Assembly (NCBI GenBank): GCA_946407975.1
Contig: CAMJQC010000017.1
Location: 1 to 46,290 of the forward strand
Reading direction: 5' to 3'
Source of the DNA: an uncultured Bacteroidales bacterium
GTDB lineage: Bacteria > Bacteroidota > Bacteroidia > Bacteroidales > F082
Length of the DNA stretch: 46,290 nucleotides
The position numbers and the translations under genes were made by a program. Positions 1 to 8,592 of this stretch are shown piece by piece. Each line of letters begins with the position of its first letter. Positions within the stretch are counted from its first letter, which is position 1. Under the pieces are notes generated by a model. That model made no database searches. It worked only from the letters and a program-made list of their open reading frames with translations, and was not told the origin of the DNA.

Positions 1-436
1 CGGCGGTGCCTTCGTCGAGCAAGCTGGCGTTGGCCAACGGCAGGGCGGTGAGGTCACTGATGACAGTCTGGAAGTTCACGAGGGCTTCGAGACGGCCTTG
101 TGAAATTTCAGCTTGGTAAGGTGTGTAAGAGGTGTACCAGCCTGGATTCTCAAGGATGTTGCGCATGATGACGCCAGGGGTGATGGTGTTGTAATAGCCC
201 AATCCGATGTAGGTGCGGAACTGCTTGTTCTTGGCACCCAGAGCCTTAAGGTGCTGGATGACTTCATATTCGTTCATGCCTCGGCCGATGTTCAAGTCTT
301 TAGTCAGACGAATCTCGGGAGCGATGATTTCATCGACAAGCTGTTCTTGCGATGCAACGCCGATGACCTTGAGCATCTTTTCTGCATCCGATGCAGTTGG
401 TCCATTATGGCGATTGATGAAATTGTTGTTGATCAT
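1..436 (-). CDS. gcvP: Glycine dehydrogenase (decarboxylating), P protein, N-terminal part
   Basis: The P protein is the PLP-dependent decarboxylase of the glycine cleavage system; it takes glycine, releases CO2 and loads the aminomethyl group on the H protein's lipoyl arm. Only the first 145 residues are in the window; the frame is open to the left edge, so the gene continues outside. The start is the ATG at 436-434 (MINNNFINRHNG). Family-specific stretches are plain: RHNGPTASDAEKML, GMNEYE, RTYIGLGYYNTITPGV, NILENPGWYTSYTPYQ and EISQGRLEALVNFQT, all typical of GcvP N-terminal domains. The next gene on the same strand ends 33 bases upstream. I saw no glycine-riboswitch-like structure or TAnnTTTG box in that gap, so it may be read from further upstream. 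Identity is very secure. Confidence 0.95.
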   Translation of the reverse strand, partial: MINNNFINRHNGPTASDAEKMLKVIGVASQEQLVDEIIAPEIRLTKDLNIGRGMNEYEVIQHLKALGAKNKQFRTYIGLGYYNTITPGVIMRNILENPGWYTSYTPYQAEISQGRLEALVNFQTVISDLTALPLANASLLDEGTA

Positions 437-469
437 ATTGTTGTTATATAAATTGATATTGTAGCTATT

Positions 470-1246
470 TTAATGCTTATTGATCTCTTTTACTAAATCT
501 TCAATGGTGTTGATGTTCTGTAATTCGGAGACCGAAATGCTTCGGAGTTTGGGATACCATGACTTGAAAGTGGCAAAGTCTTTAAGGATGGTGAGTCTGA
601 GGTATTCGAATTCATCGCCACTGACGCCTTGACTTTTATATTTGTTGTACAGGTCAGTATAATCATCCATTTGAAGCGTTCTTTGATGAATGAGTCCCCA
701 GAATTCCTGCTTAAAGAGCTCACTGGGTTGAGAAGAGGCCGTGACGGTTTGAACAGGGACGGGTTCTTCTTCAGGTTTGTTTATGTCAGTATCGGCTTCT
801 GGCACTTGTTCGTCGGCAGGTTGCGTTACTTCTTCCGATAGTATTTGGACAGGTGTCTCCGCTTTAATTGAGTCAGTGGCGATAATGCTGTTTTCGGCTT
901 TTTCCAATCGCTGAGACTGCATGTCTTTACCATTAGGAATCCTAGTGAGCAAGAAAATGATTAAACCAATGACGATTATTGCAGCAATGCCGATGAGAAT
1001 GGGCAACTTGTAATCCATTATTCTATCAGAAAAAGGCAGTTTTTCATATTGTGCTATCAGCCTGCCGTCGTAAATGCGGTTTTCAGGTTGCATGACACAT
1101 TTGAACCCGATGAATTTATAGCCTTTAGGAGGAATGATGTATTCTTGTACATCGTGCCCGTCTTCGAAAACAGAGTATGGACAACCTTCCATTTTCTTTC
1201 CGTTGCCGGCATCGATGCTAAAATGTTTTTCTAACGACTCTGCCAT
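470..1246 (-). CDS. Single-pass membrane protein of unknown function
   Basis: I do not recognise this 258-residue protein. It has a cytoplasmic-looking N-terminal domain of about 80 residues with a YKFIGFKCVMQPENRIYDG stretch, one clear membrane segment at about 82-101 (LPILIGIAAIIVIGLIIFLL), an acidic Pro/Glu/Thr-rich linker at about 115-170, and a C-terminal helical domain with many aromatic and Lys residues (ELFKQEFWGLIHQRTLQMDD). The layout, a soluble head, one anchor, a flexible spacer and a second soluble domain, fits a protein that bridges cytoplasm and periplasm. It sits 22 bases downstream of a lipoprotein gene on the same strand, so the two are likely co-transcribed. Coding status is well supported by length, start ATG and composition; function is unknown. 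Confidence 0.8.
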   Translation of the reverse strand: MAESLEKHFSIDAGNGKKMEGCPYSVFEDGHDVQEYIIPPKGYKFIGFKCVMQPENRIYDGRLIAQYEKLPFSDRIMDYKLPILIGIAAIIVIGLIIFLLTRIPNGKDMQSQRLEKAENSIIATDSIKAETPVQILSEEVTQPADEQVPEADTDINKPEEEPVPVQTVTASSQPSELFKQEFWGLIHQRTLQMDDYTDLYNKYKSQGVSGDEFEYLRLTILKDFATFKSWYPKLRSISVSELQNINTIEDLVKEINKH

Positions 1247-1268
1247 GTGTTGAGTTGTTTTATGATTA

Positions 1269-1871
1269 TTAACGCAGTGTTTTTGACATGTTTATGTAGT
1301 CAGGGTAGGCCAATTGGTGGTTGTTGATGGAAATGTAAGGTTTTACTTTAACGCCTAAGTTCACTGGGTCGTTGCTGGCACCTGCCAGTTTAAAGGCAAG
1401 GTTTACGATGGCATCGGCAGTTTCTCCTGAGAAAAGCTGAAACAGGTCTGTGGTGATGGGGATAACCACACTTCCTTTGGAGTTAGCAGGAATATTGAAG
1501 CCCTTGTTTAGGGTCGTGCTGACGACTTGTTTGTCATTTAATGAGATGATATAGTCCATCTTAGCCATGGCGGCCGCAATGGAGTTGGGGTTGTTAACGT
1601 CAAGGTTGACATTGAATGAAACAGGGAGCTTCTTTTGCATCAATGCGTTGGTGAGGGAAAGAAGTTGGGTGACGTTCAGGTCGTCTTTGCTCATGCCTTT
1701 TGAAAGATTAATGCCTAACATCTCGATGTCACTGACATTATTAAGGTTGAAAGTGCAGTTTGTCAGGTTGTACATTTGAGCCGCCTGATTGGCAATATTA
1801 GAAATGATTTCGCATGAACTTAGTCCTAAAGCAACGAAGATGATGATGAGTGTTTTTTTAATTCTGGACAT
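1269..1871 (-). CDS. Small lipoprotein, LEA type 2-like
   Basis: A 200-residue exported lipoprotein. The first 20 residues form a lipoprotein signal with lipobox LSSC (Cys20 lipidated). The mature part has the feel of a LEA-2/WHy domain: 'LTNCTFNLNNVSDIEMLGIN' starts a beta-sandwich that compares a natural length of strands, followed by PVSFNVNLDVNNPN, 'GFNIPANSKGSVVIPITTDL' and VKVKPYISINNHQ. Such domains occur in many small Bacteroidetes lipoproteins with no assigned role. It is probably the first gene of a two-gene unit with the membrane protein that starts 22 bases downstream. The LEA-2 link is by eye only; lipoprotein status is firmer. Confidence 0.75.
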   Translation of the reverse strand: MSRIKKTLIIIFVALGLSSCEIISNIANQAAQMYNLTNCTFNLNNVSDIEMLGINLSKGMSKDDLNVTQLLSLTNALMQKKLPVSFNVNLDVNNPNSIAAAMAKMDYIISLNDKQVVSTTLNKGFNIPANSKGSVVIPITTDLFQLFSGETADAIVNLAFKLAGASNDPVNLGVKVKPYISINNHQLAYPDYINMSKTLR

Positions 1872-1964
1872 GGCGATTTATTCTGATTATTAATTGTTTT
1901 AGAATTAGATAGGGAAGGAGTTGCCGTTTTCACGGTTCGCTCCTAATCAATTTGCAATATTACT

Positions 1965-1994
1965 AAAAAAGTCGGACAAATCGTCCGACTTTTT
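1965..1994 (-). terminator. Intrinsic terminator of typA
   Basis: Perfect inverted repeat GTCGGAC / GTCCGAC (1971-1977 and 1983-1989) with a 5-base loop, extended by A and T runs on the two sides. Read on the minus strand it ends in six T, 28 bases past the typA stop codon, which is the right place and polarity for a Rho-independent terminator. Confidence 0.85.
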
Positions 1995-2021
1995 GAATAA
2001 AAATAAGTTTGAATATACCGC

Positions 2022-3833
2022 TTAATTTTCGCGGCGGTTGGCTCTCTTTCGCTCCAGTTCGTCGAGGATGATTTTACGGAGTCTCAAACTTTTTGGGGTC
2101 ACTTCCAGATATTCATCATCGCGGATATATTCCATATATTCTTCAAGAGAGAAGCGAACAGGCGGGACGAGACGAATGGCTTCGTCAGAACCGGATGCGC
2201 GCACATTGGTCAGGTGCTTGGTCTTGTTGACGTTTATCACAATATCGTTGGATCTGGTGTTCTCGCCAATGACTTCGCCTGCATAAACGTCTTCATTGGG
2301 ATTGATGAAGAAGGTGCCGCGGTCTTGGAGTTTCCAGATGGCGTAAGGGATGGCCTGCCCTGTTTCCATGGATATCAACGCTCCGTTATTACGGCTCTCT
2401 ATCTCGCCTTTCCAGGGTTCGAAATCCTTGAAACGGTGTGAAATGACGGCTTCGCCTTCGGTAACGGTCAACAGAGTGTTCCTCAAGCCGATAAGACCTC
2501 TGGAAGGGATGTTGAAATCAAGGCACATGCGGTCACCTTTAGGTTCCATCTGGGTCATTTCACCTTTCTTAGCGCTCACTTGCTCGATGACACGGCCTGC
2601 AAAGTCTTCTGGGACAAGGACGGTAAGTGTTTCAATAGGCTCACATTTCACATCGTCAATGTATTTAATGATGACTTTGGGTTGACCCAGTTGGAATTCA
2701 TAACCCTCGCGGCGCATGGTCTCGACAAGGATGCTAAGGTGAAGGATGCCGCGACCGTACACCATCAAAGAGTCAGGCGAATCCGTGTCTTCTACCTTTA
2801 ATGCCAGGTTCTTTTCTGTTTCGCGATACAGTCTTTCACGCAGGTGACGTGAGGTGACGTATTTCCCTTCTCTGCCAAAGAATGGCGAGTTGTTGATGGT
2901 AAACAGCATGCTCATCGTAGGTTCGTCAACCTTAATAGGAGGCAATGCTTCTGGATTTTCGTAATCAGCCACAGTATCGCCGATTTCGAAGTCATCAATA
3001 CCCATCAGGGCGATGATGTCGCCGGCGTGAACAGGGTTCTTGGTGCGTTCTTTGCCTAACCCTTCAAAGGTGTAGAGTTCCTTGATGGTTGATTTTGTGA
3101 CGGAGCCGTCGTGCTTTACGAGCGAAACGTTCATGCCCGCTTGCAAAGTGCCTCTTTTCAGGCGTCCTACAGCAATACGTCCGACGTAAGAGCTGTAATC
3201 CAGCGAGGTGATGAGCATCTGTGGCGTTCCTTCTTCGAACTTGGCCGCAGGAATGGTCTCGAGGATGACGTCAAGCAGGTAGGAAACGTCGTTGGTGACG
3301 TGTTTCGGGTCATCCGACATCCATCCTTGCTTAGAAGAACCGTAAACGGTGGGGAAGTCAAGCTGGTCTTCACTGGCACCTAGATTGAACATGAGGTCAA
3401 AGACGGCTTCTTGCACTTCGTCGGGACGACAATTGGGCTTGTCAACTTTGTTGATGACAACGATGGGTTTCAGACCCAGTTCAATGGCCTTTTGAAGTAC
3501 GAAACGGGTTTGTGGCATGGGACCTTCAAAAGCGTCTACCAGCAGTAATACGCCGTCAGCCATATTGAGCACTCGTTCCACTTCGCCGCCGAAATCAGCG
3601 TGACCAGGGGTGTCTATAATGTTGATTTTTACGTCTTTGTATCGAACTGAAACGTTTTTCGACAAAATGGTTATACCACGTTCACGTTCCAAATCATTGT
3701 TGTCAAGGATCAACTGTCCTTCGTTTTCGTCTGATTCTTTAAATAGTTTTGACTGGTAAAGAATACGGTCAACCAAGGTCGTTTTGCCGTGGTCGACGTG
3801 GGCGATGATTGCTATATTTCTGATGCTCTGCAT
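2022..3833 (-). CDS. typA: Translational GTPase TypA/BipA
   Basis: A ribosome-binding GTPase related to EF-G, involved in 50S subunit assembly and growth under stress. The 603-residue length matches the family. The N-terminal G domain shows G1 AHVDHGKTT, the switch region RERGITI, G3 [16 protein letters not shown] and G4 NKVDKP. The EF-G-like domains II, III and V follow, and the family's unique C-terminal domain carries [19 protein letters not shown], '[20 protein letters not shown]' and [14 protein letters not shown]. It is transcribed alone, with its own terminator downstream. A -7-like box (TAATTTTG at 3869-3876) lies 36 bases upstream. The gene faces away from recQ, with a decayed gene between them. 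Identification is secure. Confidence 0.97.
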   Translation of the reverse strand: MQSIRNIAIIAHVDHGKTTLVDRILYQSKLFKESDENEGQLILDNNDLERERGITILSKNVSVRYKDVKINIIDTPGHADFGGEVERVLNMADGVLLLVDAFEGPMPQTRFVLQKAIELGLKPIVVINKVDKPNCRPDEVQEAVFDLMFNLGASEDQLDFPTVYGSSKQGWMSDDPKHVTNDVSYLLDVILETIPAAKFEEGTPQMLITSLDYSSYVGRIAVGRLKRGTLQAGMNVSLVKHDGSVTKSTIKELYTFEGLGKERTKNPVHAGDIIALMGIDDFEIGDTVADYENPEALPPIKVDEPTMSMLFTINNSPFFGREGKYVTSRHLRERLYRETEKNLALKVEDTDSPDSLMVYGRGILHLSILVETMRREGYEFQLGQPKVIIKYIDDVKCEPIETLTVLVPEDFAGRVIEQVSAKKGEMTQMEPKGDRMCLDFNIPSRGLIGLRNTLLTVTEGEAVISHRFKDFEPWKGEIESRNNGALISMETGQAIPYAIWKLQDRGTFFINPNEDVYAGEVIGENTRSNDIVINVNKTKHLTNVRASGSDEAIRLVPPVRFSLEEYMEYIRDDEYLEVTPKSLRLRKIILDELERKRANRREN

Positions 3834-3935
3834 GTTATGATATTTCTTTCGCTAAAAAAATGAAGTGGCAAAATTACAGTTTTTACCCCAAAAATGCTAC
3901 GTTTTTTTTGAATTATTGTGGGTTTTCTTTTCGCT

Positions 3936-4254
3936 CTATAATGTTGGAGGCCAAGGTGTCGGCACTTTGGACCAGAGAGCAGCGTCTCTGGGAAACAAAG
4001 GGATGGATTCCAGGTCAAGTTGGCCTAACTGTTCACAAAGCATGATGCCTACTTTGCAAACGTTGAGTGAATGACGGCATATTTCGCCCTCGTCATTTGA
4101 TGGGAGCGCGTTGAAGCTGGCGCCTTGAAAAATCCTAGGTTTTCCAAATCCTCAATGACGTATTCCACTCCTTCTCGATTTGTGCTGTGAAGCAAATCGC
4201 AAAACTCTTTCTTTTGTTCTTCTATCTGCTGTTTTTTTCCTCATTGAAATACAT
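3936..4254 (-). pseudogene. Decayed HD-domain phosphohydrolase fragment
   Basis: Reading the minus strand across frames gives a recognisable N-terminus of the HD phosphohydrolase family seen in Bacteroidetes and their phages. One frame gives FCDLLHSTNREGVEYVIEDL followed by ENLGFFKAPASTRSH; the match then jumps by one base to NDEGEICRHSLNVCKVGIML. In intact relatives this reads roughly 'FFTAPASTRFHG..EGGL.EHSLNV', so the HSLN histidine is present but the frame is broken near 4097-4105. A second break sits at the run of seven T (4232-4238), where the plausible ATG at 4254 is out of frame and meets a stop. After CEQLGQLDLESI the homology fades and a stop follows at 3936; the catalytic HD doublet region is missing. 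Family assignment is from memory of the motif, not a search. Confidence 0.5.
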
Positions 4255-4311
4255 GCCTCAACTACTATTTGATTTATAGGTTGCAAAAATTCATTTCTTC
4301 GTTGAAAAGCG

Positions 4312-4342
4312 TTGTGCGTCTCAAACCAAAATGCTATTTTTG
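4312..4342 (+). promoter_or_regulatory. recQ promoter
   Basis: TTG at 4312-4314, a 20-base spacer, then TATTTTTG at 4335-4342 match the Bacteroidetes promoter pattern. Transcription would begin near 4350, downstream of the first ATG of the open frame (4331), which is why I place the recQ start at 4364. Confidence 0.65.
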
Positions 4343-4363
4343 GCAAAAATTACTGATACTGAG

Positions 4364-6265
4364 ATGAGCGAAATCACACGAACGGTTCTAAAAAAGTACT
4401 GGGGATATGATTCATTTCGACCGCTCCAAGAGGAAATTGTAGATGCTGTTGTAGATGGCCGGGATACATTGGCGCTATTACCTACTGGAGGGGGTAAATC
4501 GGTTTGTTTTCAAGTTCCAGCCATGGCTATGGACGGCGTGTGCGTCGTAGTCACGCCGCTTATTGCACTTATGAAGGACCAGGTGGCGCATCTTGTGGAA
4601 CGTAATATCCCTGCCGCTTCAATTTATTCTGGCATGCATGCTGATGAAATGTCACGAGTATATAACCGTGCGGTTTTTGGCGATCTTAAATTCCTGTATG
4701 TTTCACCCGAACGTTTGCAAACCAACCAATTTGTTGAGGCAATACGAAGAATGAAGGTCTGTCTGCTTGCCGTGGATGAATCGCATTGCATTTCACAATG
4801 GGGTTATGATTTTCGTCCGCCTTATCTAAAGATAGCTGAAATCAGGCCGTACATTCCCAGTACTCCAGTTCTTGCGTTGACAGCGACTGCAACGTCAAAG
4901 GTTGTTGAGGATATCCAGTTTCGTTTGGGCTTTAAGAAAAGGAATGTTTTTCAAAGCAGTTTCGAGCGCAAGAACGTGATTTATAATGTGTGTCACGAAC
5001 CGGATAAGTACGGGGTCCTTTTTCATCGAATCAAAGGGATGGAAAATGGTAGTGCTATTGTTTACGTACGGAATCGCAAACGGACCCAAATGATTTCAGA
5101 GTGGCTGAATGGAGTTGGCATTTCTTCCACGTATTACCATGCAGGATTGGATGGCAAGGAACGTGATAAGCGCCAAGAAGCCTGGATGCGAGGGGGAGTG
5201 AAAGCTATTGTCGCCACCAATGCTTTCGGCATGGGCATTGACAAACCTGACGTGCGTCTGGTTGTGCATATGGACTTGCCCGACAGCATAGAGGCTTATT
5301 TTCAGGAAGCAGGCAGGGCTGGCCGTGATGGTCAGCGTTCAGATGCACTGTTGCTTGTGTCAGATGCAGATGTTCAAAAGCTCAAGGATGGATTAAAACA
5401 GTCTTATCCAGATTTTGAACGTGTCAAGTTAATCTATAATGCGCTAGGAAACTACTATGACCTTCCTGTAGGGTCGGGCAAGGATTGTTCTTTTCCTATG
5501 GAAATGGAAATCTTTGCTCGTCGTTATGGTTTTTCGCCAATTGAAGTCTTCCATACATTGAAGATTTTAGAAAAAGAAGGCTATATTCTGTTGTCGGAGA
5601 GTTTCTCTGAACCATCCAAAGTGATGATAAAAGCAGACCGTGACGATTTGTATGGCTTTCAGGTTAACAACCCAAAGTATGGCGATGTCATAAAGTATAT
5701 GCTGCGTAGTATGAGCGGCGTATTAAGCGATTTCGTCCCCTTCAATGAAGAAAAAATGGCACGTGTAATAGGACTCTCGGTTGATGAGCTCGTTTCTCGA
5801 TTAAAGCAACTAGAGGACTACAATTTTTTGTCGTATGCGCCTCGTAACGATTTGCCAAGCATCCACTTCCTTTCGGAGTTTGTCGGAATCAGTCATTTTA
5901 GTCTGACAAAAGAAAACTATTACGACAGGAGGGAGGATGCCCGACAAAGGATGCAGGCTGTAATTGATTTTGTCAATAATGATGTGGAATGCCGCAGTGT
6001 TCAGCTGTTACGTTATTTTAATGAGAAGACAAGCAAGACATGTGGCAAGTGTGATGTGTGTTTAAAGAAGCAATCTGCAACAAAGGATGTTGTTCAGATT
6101 GAGACGAAAATAACAAACGACCTGAACAATGGTCCGATGACGATTCGTGAAGTCTTGAAAAACAATTCGGATAGATCGGAAGATGAAATCCTTGAGGCGA
6201 TCCGGTGGCTCGTGGACAATGGTGTTTTATCCATTGATAAGGATGAGAGACTGTATAAAAAATAA
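4364..6265 (+). CDS. recQ: ATP-dependent DNA helicase RecQ
   Basis: A 3'-5' DNA helicase of recombination and fork repair. Counting from ATG 4364 (MSEITRTVLKKYWGYDSF; 633 residues): motif 0 FRPLQEEIV at 18-26, Walker A TGGGKS at 41-46, DESH box at 138-141 followed by CISQWGYDFRPPY, motif III ALTATAT, motif V ATNAFGMGIDKPDVR and motif VI QEAGRAGRDGQ. Four cysteines (543, 560, 563, 566; CGKCDVC) form the zinc site of the RQC region. The last 45 residues look like a winged helix; there is no obvious HRDC domain. DESH replaces the usual DEAH, a conservative change seen in this helicase group. The frame is open back to 4331, but the promoter's -7 box lies inside that stretch. It ends at a hairpin shared with the convergent HU gene. 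Confidence 0.95.
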   Translation: MSEITRTVLKKYWGYDSFRPLQEEIVDAVVDGRDTLALLPTGGGKSVCFQVPAMAMDGVCVVVTPLIALMKDQVAHLVERNIPAASIYSGMHADEMSRVYNRAVFGDLKFLYVSPERLQTNQFVEAIRRMKVCLLAVDESHCISQWGYDFRPPYLKIAEIRPYIPSTPVLALTATATSKVVEDIQFRLGFKKRNVFQSSFERKNVIYNVCHEPDKYGVLFHRIKGMENGSAIVYVRNRKRTQMISEWLNGVGISSTYYHAGLDGKERDKRQEAWMRGGVKAIVATNAFGMGIDKPDVRLVVHMDLPDSIEAYFQEAGRAGRDGQRSDALLLVSDADVQKLKDGLKQSYPDFERVKLIYNALGNYYDLPVGSGKDCSFPMEMEIFARRYGFSPIEVFHTLKILEKEGYILLSESFSEPSKVMIKADRDDLYGFQVNNPKYGDVIKYMLRSMSGVLSDFVPFNEEKMARVIGLSVDELVSRLKQLEDYNFLSYAPRNDLPSIHFLSEFVGISHFSLTKENYYDRREDARQRMQAVIDFVNNDVECRSVQLLRYFNEKTSKTCGKCDVCLKKQSATKDVVQIETKITNDLNNGPMTIREVLKNNSDRSEDEILEAIRWLVDNGVLSIDKDERLYKK

Positions 6266-6291
6266 AAGAGCCGTACAGATACGGCTCTTTT
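6264..6291. terminator. Bidirectional terminator between recQ and the HU gene
   Basis: Perfect 12-base stem AAAAGAGCCGTA / TACGGCTCTTTT with loop CAGA. The A and T tracts at the two ends let it work for both convergent genes; its left arm overlaps the recQ stop codon. Confidence 0.85.
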
Positions 6292-6314
6292 ATTAAATGC
6301 TGATTCCTAAAGTA

Positions 6315-6575
6315 TTAGATCAGGTTAGCAGCTGGCTTGAATTTGACAACCTTTTTAGCAGGAATGTTAATGGCTTTGCCAGTTCTTGGGTTGTGGCCTT
6401 TTCTTGCAGGACGTTTTACAACGTTAAGGGTGCCAAATCCAACAAGAGCGAGTTTGCCACCTTTTTTCAGTTCAGCCTTAGTGGCGCCCATCATAGCGTC
6501 AAGAGCTTTTTTAGCATCTACTTTGGTCATGCCAGCTTTTTCGGCAATGGCATCAATTAATTCAGCTTTGTTCAT
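6315..6575 (-). CDS. HU-family DNA-binding protein
   Basis: A small basic nucleoid protein that bends DNA as a dimer. It is 86 residues, close to the usual 90. The helical half starts MNKAELIDAIAEKAGMTK, and the arm and saddle carry GFGTLNVVKRPARKGHNPR with the DNA-intercalating proline in RTGKAINIPA, then VVKFKPAANL at the end. The single gene has its own promoter (TATTTTTG at 6609-6616) and shares a terminator with recQ. I leave the symbol blank because Bacteroidales carry several HU paralogues. Confidence 0.95.
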   Translation of the reverse strand: MNKAELIDAIAEKAGMTKVDAKKALDAMMGATKAELKKGGKLALVGFGTLNVVKRPARKGHNPRTGKAINIPAKKVVKFKPAANLI

Positions 6576-6608
6576 GTTGTTAGTATTAAAGGTTTATATT
6601 TTGCACTA

Positions 6609-6637
6609 CAAAAATAATTGATTTTTGAATAATGCAA
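6609..6637 (-). promoter_or_regulatory. HU gene promoter
   Basis: On the minus strand TTG (6635-6637), an 18-base spacer and TATTTTTG (6609-6616) fit the Bacteroidetes consensus. The start codon is 33 bases downstream of the -7 box. Confidence 0.6.
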
Positions 6638-6640
6638 CTT

Positions 6641-6699
6641 TTTTTTGCTGAAAAATGCGCATTTTTTGCTGAAAAAAGGTGTTTTTGACAAAAAAACAC
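6641..6699. repeat. Short direct repeat and A/T hairpin between fmt and the HU gene
   Basis: TTTTTTGCTGAAAAA occurs twice (6641-6655, 6662-6676), 21 bases apart, with the palindrome AAAAATGCGCATTTTT (6651-6666) between and across them. A separate low-GC hairpin, GTGTTTTT / AAAAACAC, covers 6679-6699, just after the fmt stop, and may act as a weak terminator for fmt. Confidence 0.5.
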
Positions 6700-6701
6700 G
6701 T

Positions 6702-7676
6702 TTAAAAGGGATTTTCAAGCGCTTTCCATGAACCTTTTAATGGCGTGCCGCGTAAAAAATCTTCGATGGGCATGGCCCTTTTCCCGGATTGTTGAACTTC
6801 TATTAAGCTAATGAAACCGTCTTTTAATGCGATTCTGACGTGTTTTTTATTATCGGTATCGACTTGACCGATTTCCAGTTTATGATTGCAACGTTCCATT
6901 TCAGTTTTGAAAACTTTCAAATCGATGGATTCGCCTGATTCGGACTGTAGGATGACATGTGCTGCGGGATAGGGAGAGAGACCTCTGACAAGGTTGTGAA
7001 CGGACAGACAGTCGTCGTTGATATTGATGTAACAGAATGTTTTGAATATTTTAGGTGCAGGCTTTAACTCTTGGTCTCCGGCGATGTTTTCCTGTTCAAC
7101 AGCAGATGCTTTGCCTTTTTCGATAAGACGTATGGTGTCAACAACCATTGTGTTGCCCAAAGCCATAAGCTTATCATGAAGTTCTCCTGCGGTTTCGTTT
7201 GGGAGGATGCTGACTTTCTGTTGAAGGATGATGGCTCCTTTATCGATTTCTTCATTAAGGAAGAATGTCGTTAAACCTGTTTCTGTTTCTCCGTTTATAA
7301 TAGCATGATTGATGGGCGCAGCCCCACGGTATTGCGGCAGGAGGGAGGCGTGCAGGTTGAACGTGCCTAAACTTGGCATTTGCCAAACGATGGCAGGAAG
7401 CATTCTAAAAGCGACGACAACAAACAGATTGGCGTTATAGCTGGTCAGTTCTTCCAAAAAGAGAGGATCTCTCATTTTTTCGGGCTGCAAGAGCGGTAGT
7501 CCGTATAACAGGGCTTTTTTCTTAACTTCTGAACACTGCAGCTTCTTTCCTCGTCCAGCGGGTTTGTCGGGAACGGTAACGACTGCAGCCACGTCGTATC
7601 CGGCTGAGATTATTGCTTCTAGTTGTGATGCGGCAAACTCGGGGGTGCCAAAGAATACAATTCTTATTTGATTCAT
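6702..7676 (-). CDS. fmt: Methionyl-tRNA formyltransferase
   Basis: It transfers a formyl group from 10-formyl-THF to Met-tRNAfMet for initiation. At 324 residues it has family length. The start MNQIRIVFFGTPEFA is the conserved N-terminal strand of the formyltransferase fold. The catalytic Asn, His and Asp are at 107, 109 and 145 (FNLHASLLPQYRGAAPIN, then EEIDKGAII). The C-terminal tRNA-binding domain begins near 210 (FCYININDDCLSVHNLVRGL). A -7-like box, TATATTTG, ends only 5 bases before the ATG, so the message could be leaderless. It lies downstream of a TPR membrane-protein gene that has its own terminator, so it is probably an independent unit. Confidence 0.96.
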   Translation of the reverse strand: MNQIRIVFFGTPEFAASQLEAIISAGYDVAAVVTVPDKPAGRGKKLQCSEVKKKALLYGLPLLQPEKMRDPLFLEELTSYNANLFVVVAFRMLPAIVWQMPSLGTFNLHASLLPQYRGAAPINHAIINGETETGLTTFFLNEEIDKGAIILQQKVSILPNETAGELHDKLMALGNTMVVDTIRLIEKGKASAVEQENIAGDQELKPAPKIFKTFCYININDDCLSVHNLVRGLSPYPAAHVILQSESGESIDLKVFKTEMERCNHKLEIGQVDTDNKKHVRIALKDGFISLIEVQQSGKRAMPIEDFLRGTPLKGSWKALENPF

Positions 7677-7681
7677 GGCTG

Positions 7682-7689
7682 CAAATATA
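7682..7689 (-). promoter_or_regulatory. Candidate fmt -7 box, leaderless arrangement
   Basis: TATATTTG on the minus strand, followed by five bases and then the fmt ATG. At the usual distance of about seven bases, transcription would start on or next to the A of the start codon. No clear TTG box is seen at -33, where the upstream gene's terminator hairpin sits. Confidence 0.4.
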
Positions 7690-7694
7690 AGAAA

Positions 7695-7720
7695 AATGCC
7701 TGACCTTAAGGCCAGGCATT
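7695..7720 (-). terminator. Terminator of the TPR membrane-protein gene
   Basis: Near-perfect hairpin AATGCCTGGCC / GGTCAGGCATT as read on the minus strand, followed by TTTTTC. It lies 21 bases past the stop codon and before fmt. Confidence 0.75.
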
Positions 7721-7721
7721 A

Positions 7722-7743
7722 AATCGGTTTTTAATCGGTTTTT
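7722..7743. repeat. 11-base tandem duplication at a gene end
   Basis: AATCGGTTTTT is present twice head to tail (7722-7732 and 7733-7743). The right copy supplies part of the stop codon of the TPR gene. It looks like a slippage duplication. Confidence 0.7.
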
Positions 7744-8428
7744 ATTTCAGTTTTTCCTCCATCTGCGCAATGTTTTTGGTGATTTCAAAAGCTTCATTGC
7801 TGGATGGATAATCTTTTTTCAGCGTTTTATATGTGGCGAGTGCATTGGCATAATCCCCAGCGATTTCATAGGCCATACCTTGTTTGCTAAGGAATAAAGG
7901 TGATGTAAATTCGTTGGGCGCCTTTGTGGCGGCCTTGCCGTAATAACTGATGGCATTCTGCAAATCATCAAGTTCCATGTAGCAATCGCCGATAGCGCCA
8001 AGAGCCATAGGTCCAAGGATATGATCTTTGCCGTTGAATTTTTTAAGGTATTCAATGGCTTCGTCGTATTTTCCTTGTTTCATATAGCTAAGACCAGCAT
8101 AATAAGAGGCAAGTTTTCCGGTCTTTGTGGAACCATATTCGTCGATGATATCCAACAGTCCAGGATTGTTTCCGTCACCATTTAATGCATTGTCGTATTG
8201 TTCATTCTCAAAATACTGCTGTGCGTAGAATATCTGAGAACTTGCTGTAACGTCACGCTTTTTGTTATATTTCGTCACTCCGAAGATGGCAAGAGCTAAC
8301 GCCACCAATACAATCAGGATAATCCACAGGGTCTTCTGATTCTTTTCAATCCAGAGTTCACTTTTGCTTAATGCTTCTTCGACGTTTTCAAGTCTTTCTT
8401 CAGCTTGTTGTACATTCTTTTTTGCCAT
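7742..8428 (-). CDS. TPR-repeat membrane protein
   Basis: A 228-residue protein with a charged, coiled-coil-prone cytoplasmic start (QQAEERLENVEEALSKSEL), one membrane segment at about 34-54 (TLWIILIVLVALALAIFGV) and periplasmic tetratricopeptide repeats. The repeats show the TPR pattern: ASYYAGLSYMKQGKYDEAIEY, GAIGDCYMELDDLQNAISYY and GMAYEIAGDYANALATYKTL. The layout is that of the YfgM/ancillary SecYEG type and of general TPR scaffolds in Bacteroidetes; I cannot choose between them. The gene has a -7 box at 8452-8459 and its own terminator. Confidence 0.88.
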   Translation of the reverse strand: MAKKNVQQAEERLENVEEALSKSELWIEKNQKTLWIILIVLVALALAIFGVTKYNKKRDVTASSQIFYAQQYFENEQYDNALNGDGNNPGLLDIIDEYGSTKTGKLASYYAGLSYMKQGKYDEAIEYLKKFNGKDHILGPMALGAIGDCYMELDDLQNAISYYGKAATKAPNEFTSPLFLSKQGMAYEIAGDYANALATYKTLKKDYPSSNEAFEITKNIAQMEEKLK

Positions 8429-8451
8429 AGTTGTTCAAAATTTTCAAGGTG

Positions 8452-8484
8452 CAAAAATACGTTTTTTAAGCATAGGTTTCGCAA
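8452..8484 (-). promoter_or_regulatory. Promoter of the TPR membrane-protein gene
   Basis: TATTTTTG on the minus strand (8452-8459) with a TTG 22 bases further upstream (8482-8484). The start codon is 23 bases away. Confidence 0.5.
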
Positions 8485-8592
8485 AAATCTTCGTTTTTTG
8501 CTTTTAAAATGTTTTTCTATTTTTAATCTATTGATATTCAATATGATGATAATAATCTAGCGCACTTGCTATTTTCGGGCCGTTCATATTTG

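Noticed and set aside
437-469. Possible glycine riboswitch before gcvP
   Set aside because: The gap is only 33 bases, A/T-rich and without a paired-aptamer structure.
3860-4074. Short plus-strand frames in the typA-recQ gap
   Set aside because: They are antisense to the HD-domain remnant and show no protein-like features.
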